DNA from: Trissonchulus latispiculum
Taxonomy: Eukaryota; Nematoda; Enoplea; Enoplida; Ironidae
NCBI GenBank assembly: GCA_030248195.1
Contig: JASAND010019905.1
Span: forward strand, 26,495 to 90,494
Reading direction: 5' to 3'
DNA length: 64,000 nt
Every line of letters begins with the position of its first letter. Positions within the stretch are counted from its first letter, which is position 1. A program made the translations under genes and the position numbers. The notes beneath the pieces are model-generated. The model ran no database searches, was not told where the DNA came from, and saw only the letters and a program-made list of their open reading frames with translations. Shown piece by piece: positions 62,991 to 64,000 of this stretch.

Positions 62991-63174
62991 ACTTGTTTGC
63001 AAGCAGTGTTAATATTTGTGAAATAAGAATTAATGGATTATTATAGGTTATTCCTTGAAATTCTGTTAGGTAGCATGTACATAAATAATTACCAACCATC
63101 GTTCTTTATTATTATCGTTCTGCATACGTTCCTCATAAAACTATTGGAGCCTAATTCTGAACTGTAGTGGACCA

Positions 63175-63323
63175 TAGTCACCATGAACACCGCTGGTAAT
63201 GATGAGATGGCCCCTAAGATAAACCTAGCTCCAAAAACTGATGGGATATCTTTGTGGTCGTACTCACACACACACATACGTACATGCATATATATGTATG
63301 AATATATATATATATATGTATGA

Positions 63324-63373
<50 letters not shown>

Positions 63374-63925
63374 GTATGTATGTATGTATGTATGTAGCTT
63401 GAGCATTGTAGACAACATGCATATGTATATGCATGTGTATGGAGTAGAAGCTTTAAAGTATGCAGTTAGCTTATTGATCGCTACTTCACATGCACAACGC
63501 GTGGGCACTGTTGTTAAACAACATCATATGTATATGCATGTGTATGGAGTAGAGGCTTTACAGTATGCAGTTAGCTTATTGATCGAATGTTCGCTACTTC
63601 ACATGCATAACGCGTGTACACTGTTGTTAAACAACATGATATGTATATCCATGTGTACGGAGTAGAGGCTTTACAGTATGCAGTCAGCTTATTGATCGTA
63701 TGTTCGCTACGTCTCATGCATAACGCGTGTACACTGTTGCTTATGTATTGCGACTCTGCGCATATTAAGCATGACTCTCATAAGGTTTATACGTGTTTAC
63801 ACAGCACATTTAATTTTTGCTTATTGATGTCTATACATGTAGATACATTAATTTAAGATTGTCTACAAGGCCTAAAAATAGTTTACACAACTAAAATTCT
63901 ACGAGCATTTTTGGCTGAAAATTGT
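63175..63925. repeat. Interspersed repeat with microsatellite and internal tandem units, copy 2
   Basis: Starts GTCACCATGAACACCGCTGG like the 53,300 copy, followed by a (TA)n/(TATG)n tract (63,290-63,400). Here the segment ATGTATATGCATGTGTATGG...GTTAAACAAC is present three times (starts at about 63,420, 63,526 and 63,638). It ends with GCATATTAAGCATGACTCTC as in the other copy. Confidence 0.75.
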
Positions 63926-64000
63926 GTACAATAACAACTATAAGATTTGTCGTGATCAGTTTTGTTAACTATTGTTTTTTGAATGACTTCAACAGTGAAT

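Noticed and set aside
1..64000. CRISPR arrays, bacterial operons or prophage
   Set aside because: Tandem arrays lack spacers of constant length, there are no cas genes, and intron signals plus tRNA/SINE-like and MITE content are eukaryotic.

Overview
The window is animal-type (metazoan, probably marine or other invertebrate) nuclear DNA. It is AT-rich, has spliceosomal GT-AG signals, and is packed with short inverted-repeat transposons (MITEs and foldbacks), microsatellites and tandem arrays. I cannot name the species. Most of the 64 kb holds no convincing host gene.

The centrepiece is a Polinton/Maverick (adintovirus-like) element of about 12.8 kb, from about 18,631 to 31,432. It is bounded by terminal inverted repeats (TIRs) built from a roughly 25-bp minisatellite. 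Its morphogenesis genes all look intact: on the minus strand, an adenain-like protease (21.0-21.4 kb), a double-jelly-roll major capsid protein (21.4-22.8 kb), a pX-like basic minor protein, two tandem penton-like genes, a chromodomain integrase, two further conserved Maverick structural ORFs and an A32/FtsK-type packaging ATPase. What it lacks is the catalytic part of the protein-primed DNA polymerase. A spliced zinc-finger gene at the left end (19,095-20,064) looks like only the N-terminal part of that polymerase. The right third is an accessory region: a membrane glycoprotein, a clear TATA-binding-protein (TBP) homologue, a possible dsRNA-binding-fold protein, and two tandem paralogues with a CARD/death-fold-like N-terminal half. 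A short TIR-proximal motif precedes the zinc-finger gene and both death-fold-like genes and may be a shared promoter.

Left flank (1-18.6 kb): G/C-homopolymer repeats interrupted by a non-autonomous hAT element with a perfect 8-bp target duplication (2,259-3,292); a long gene-free stretch with tandem arrays; a tRNA-like gene with four perfect stems but an 8-nt anticodon loop (10,617-10,688); then a nested MITE pair (14,263-15,474), a roughly 1-kb TIR element (16.3-17.3 kb) and a 700-bp foldback (17,651-18,350).

Right flank (31.4-64 kb): a 153-bp tandem array directly beside the element, a near-perfect 730-bp palindrome between TTAA sites (33,942-34,671), a nested double foldback (35,917-37,772), irregular and exact tandem duplications (39.6-42.0 kb), two more MITEs (45.5 and 46.2 kb), and a segmental duplication (50.4-51.8 kb versus 55.3-57.9 kb). 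That duplication carries an exon of an unrecognised multi-exon gene and a repeat with two divergent tRNA-like sequences. Several interspersed families (TTAA plus poly-G termini, CTGAAA-rich tracts, a GAGCTAGCACAC-containing family) recur in both flanks.

How the genes work together: protease, capsid, penton, pX-like protein and ATPase form the usual Maverick virion set, and the integrase explains chromosomal insertion. TBP-like, dsRBD-like and death-fold-like proteins suggest control of transcription and of host signalling. With no polymerase in the element, replication would need a polymerase supplied in trans, or the copy is a deletion derivative.
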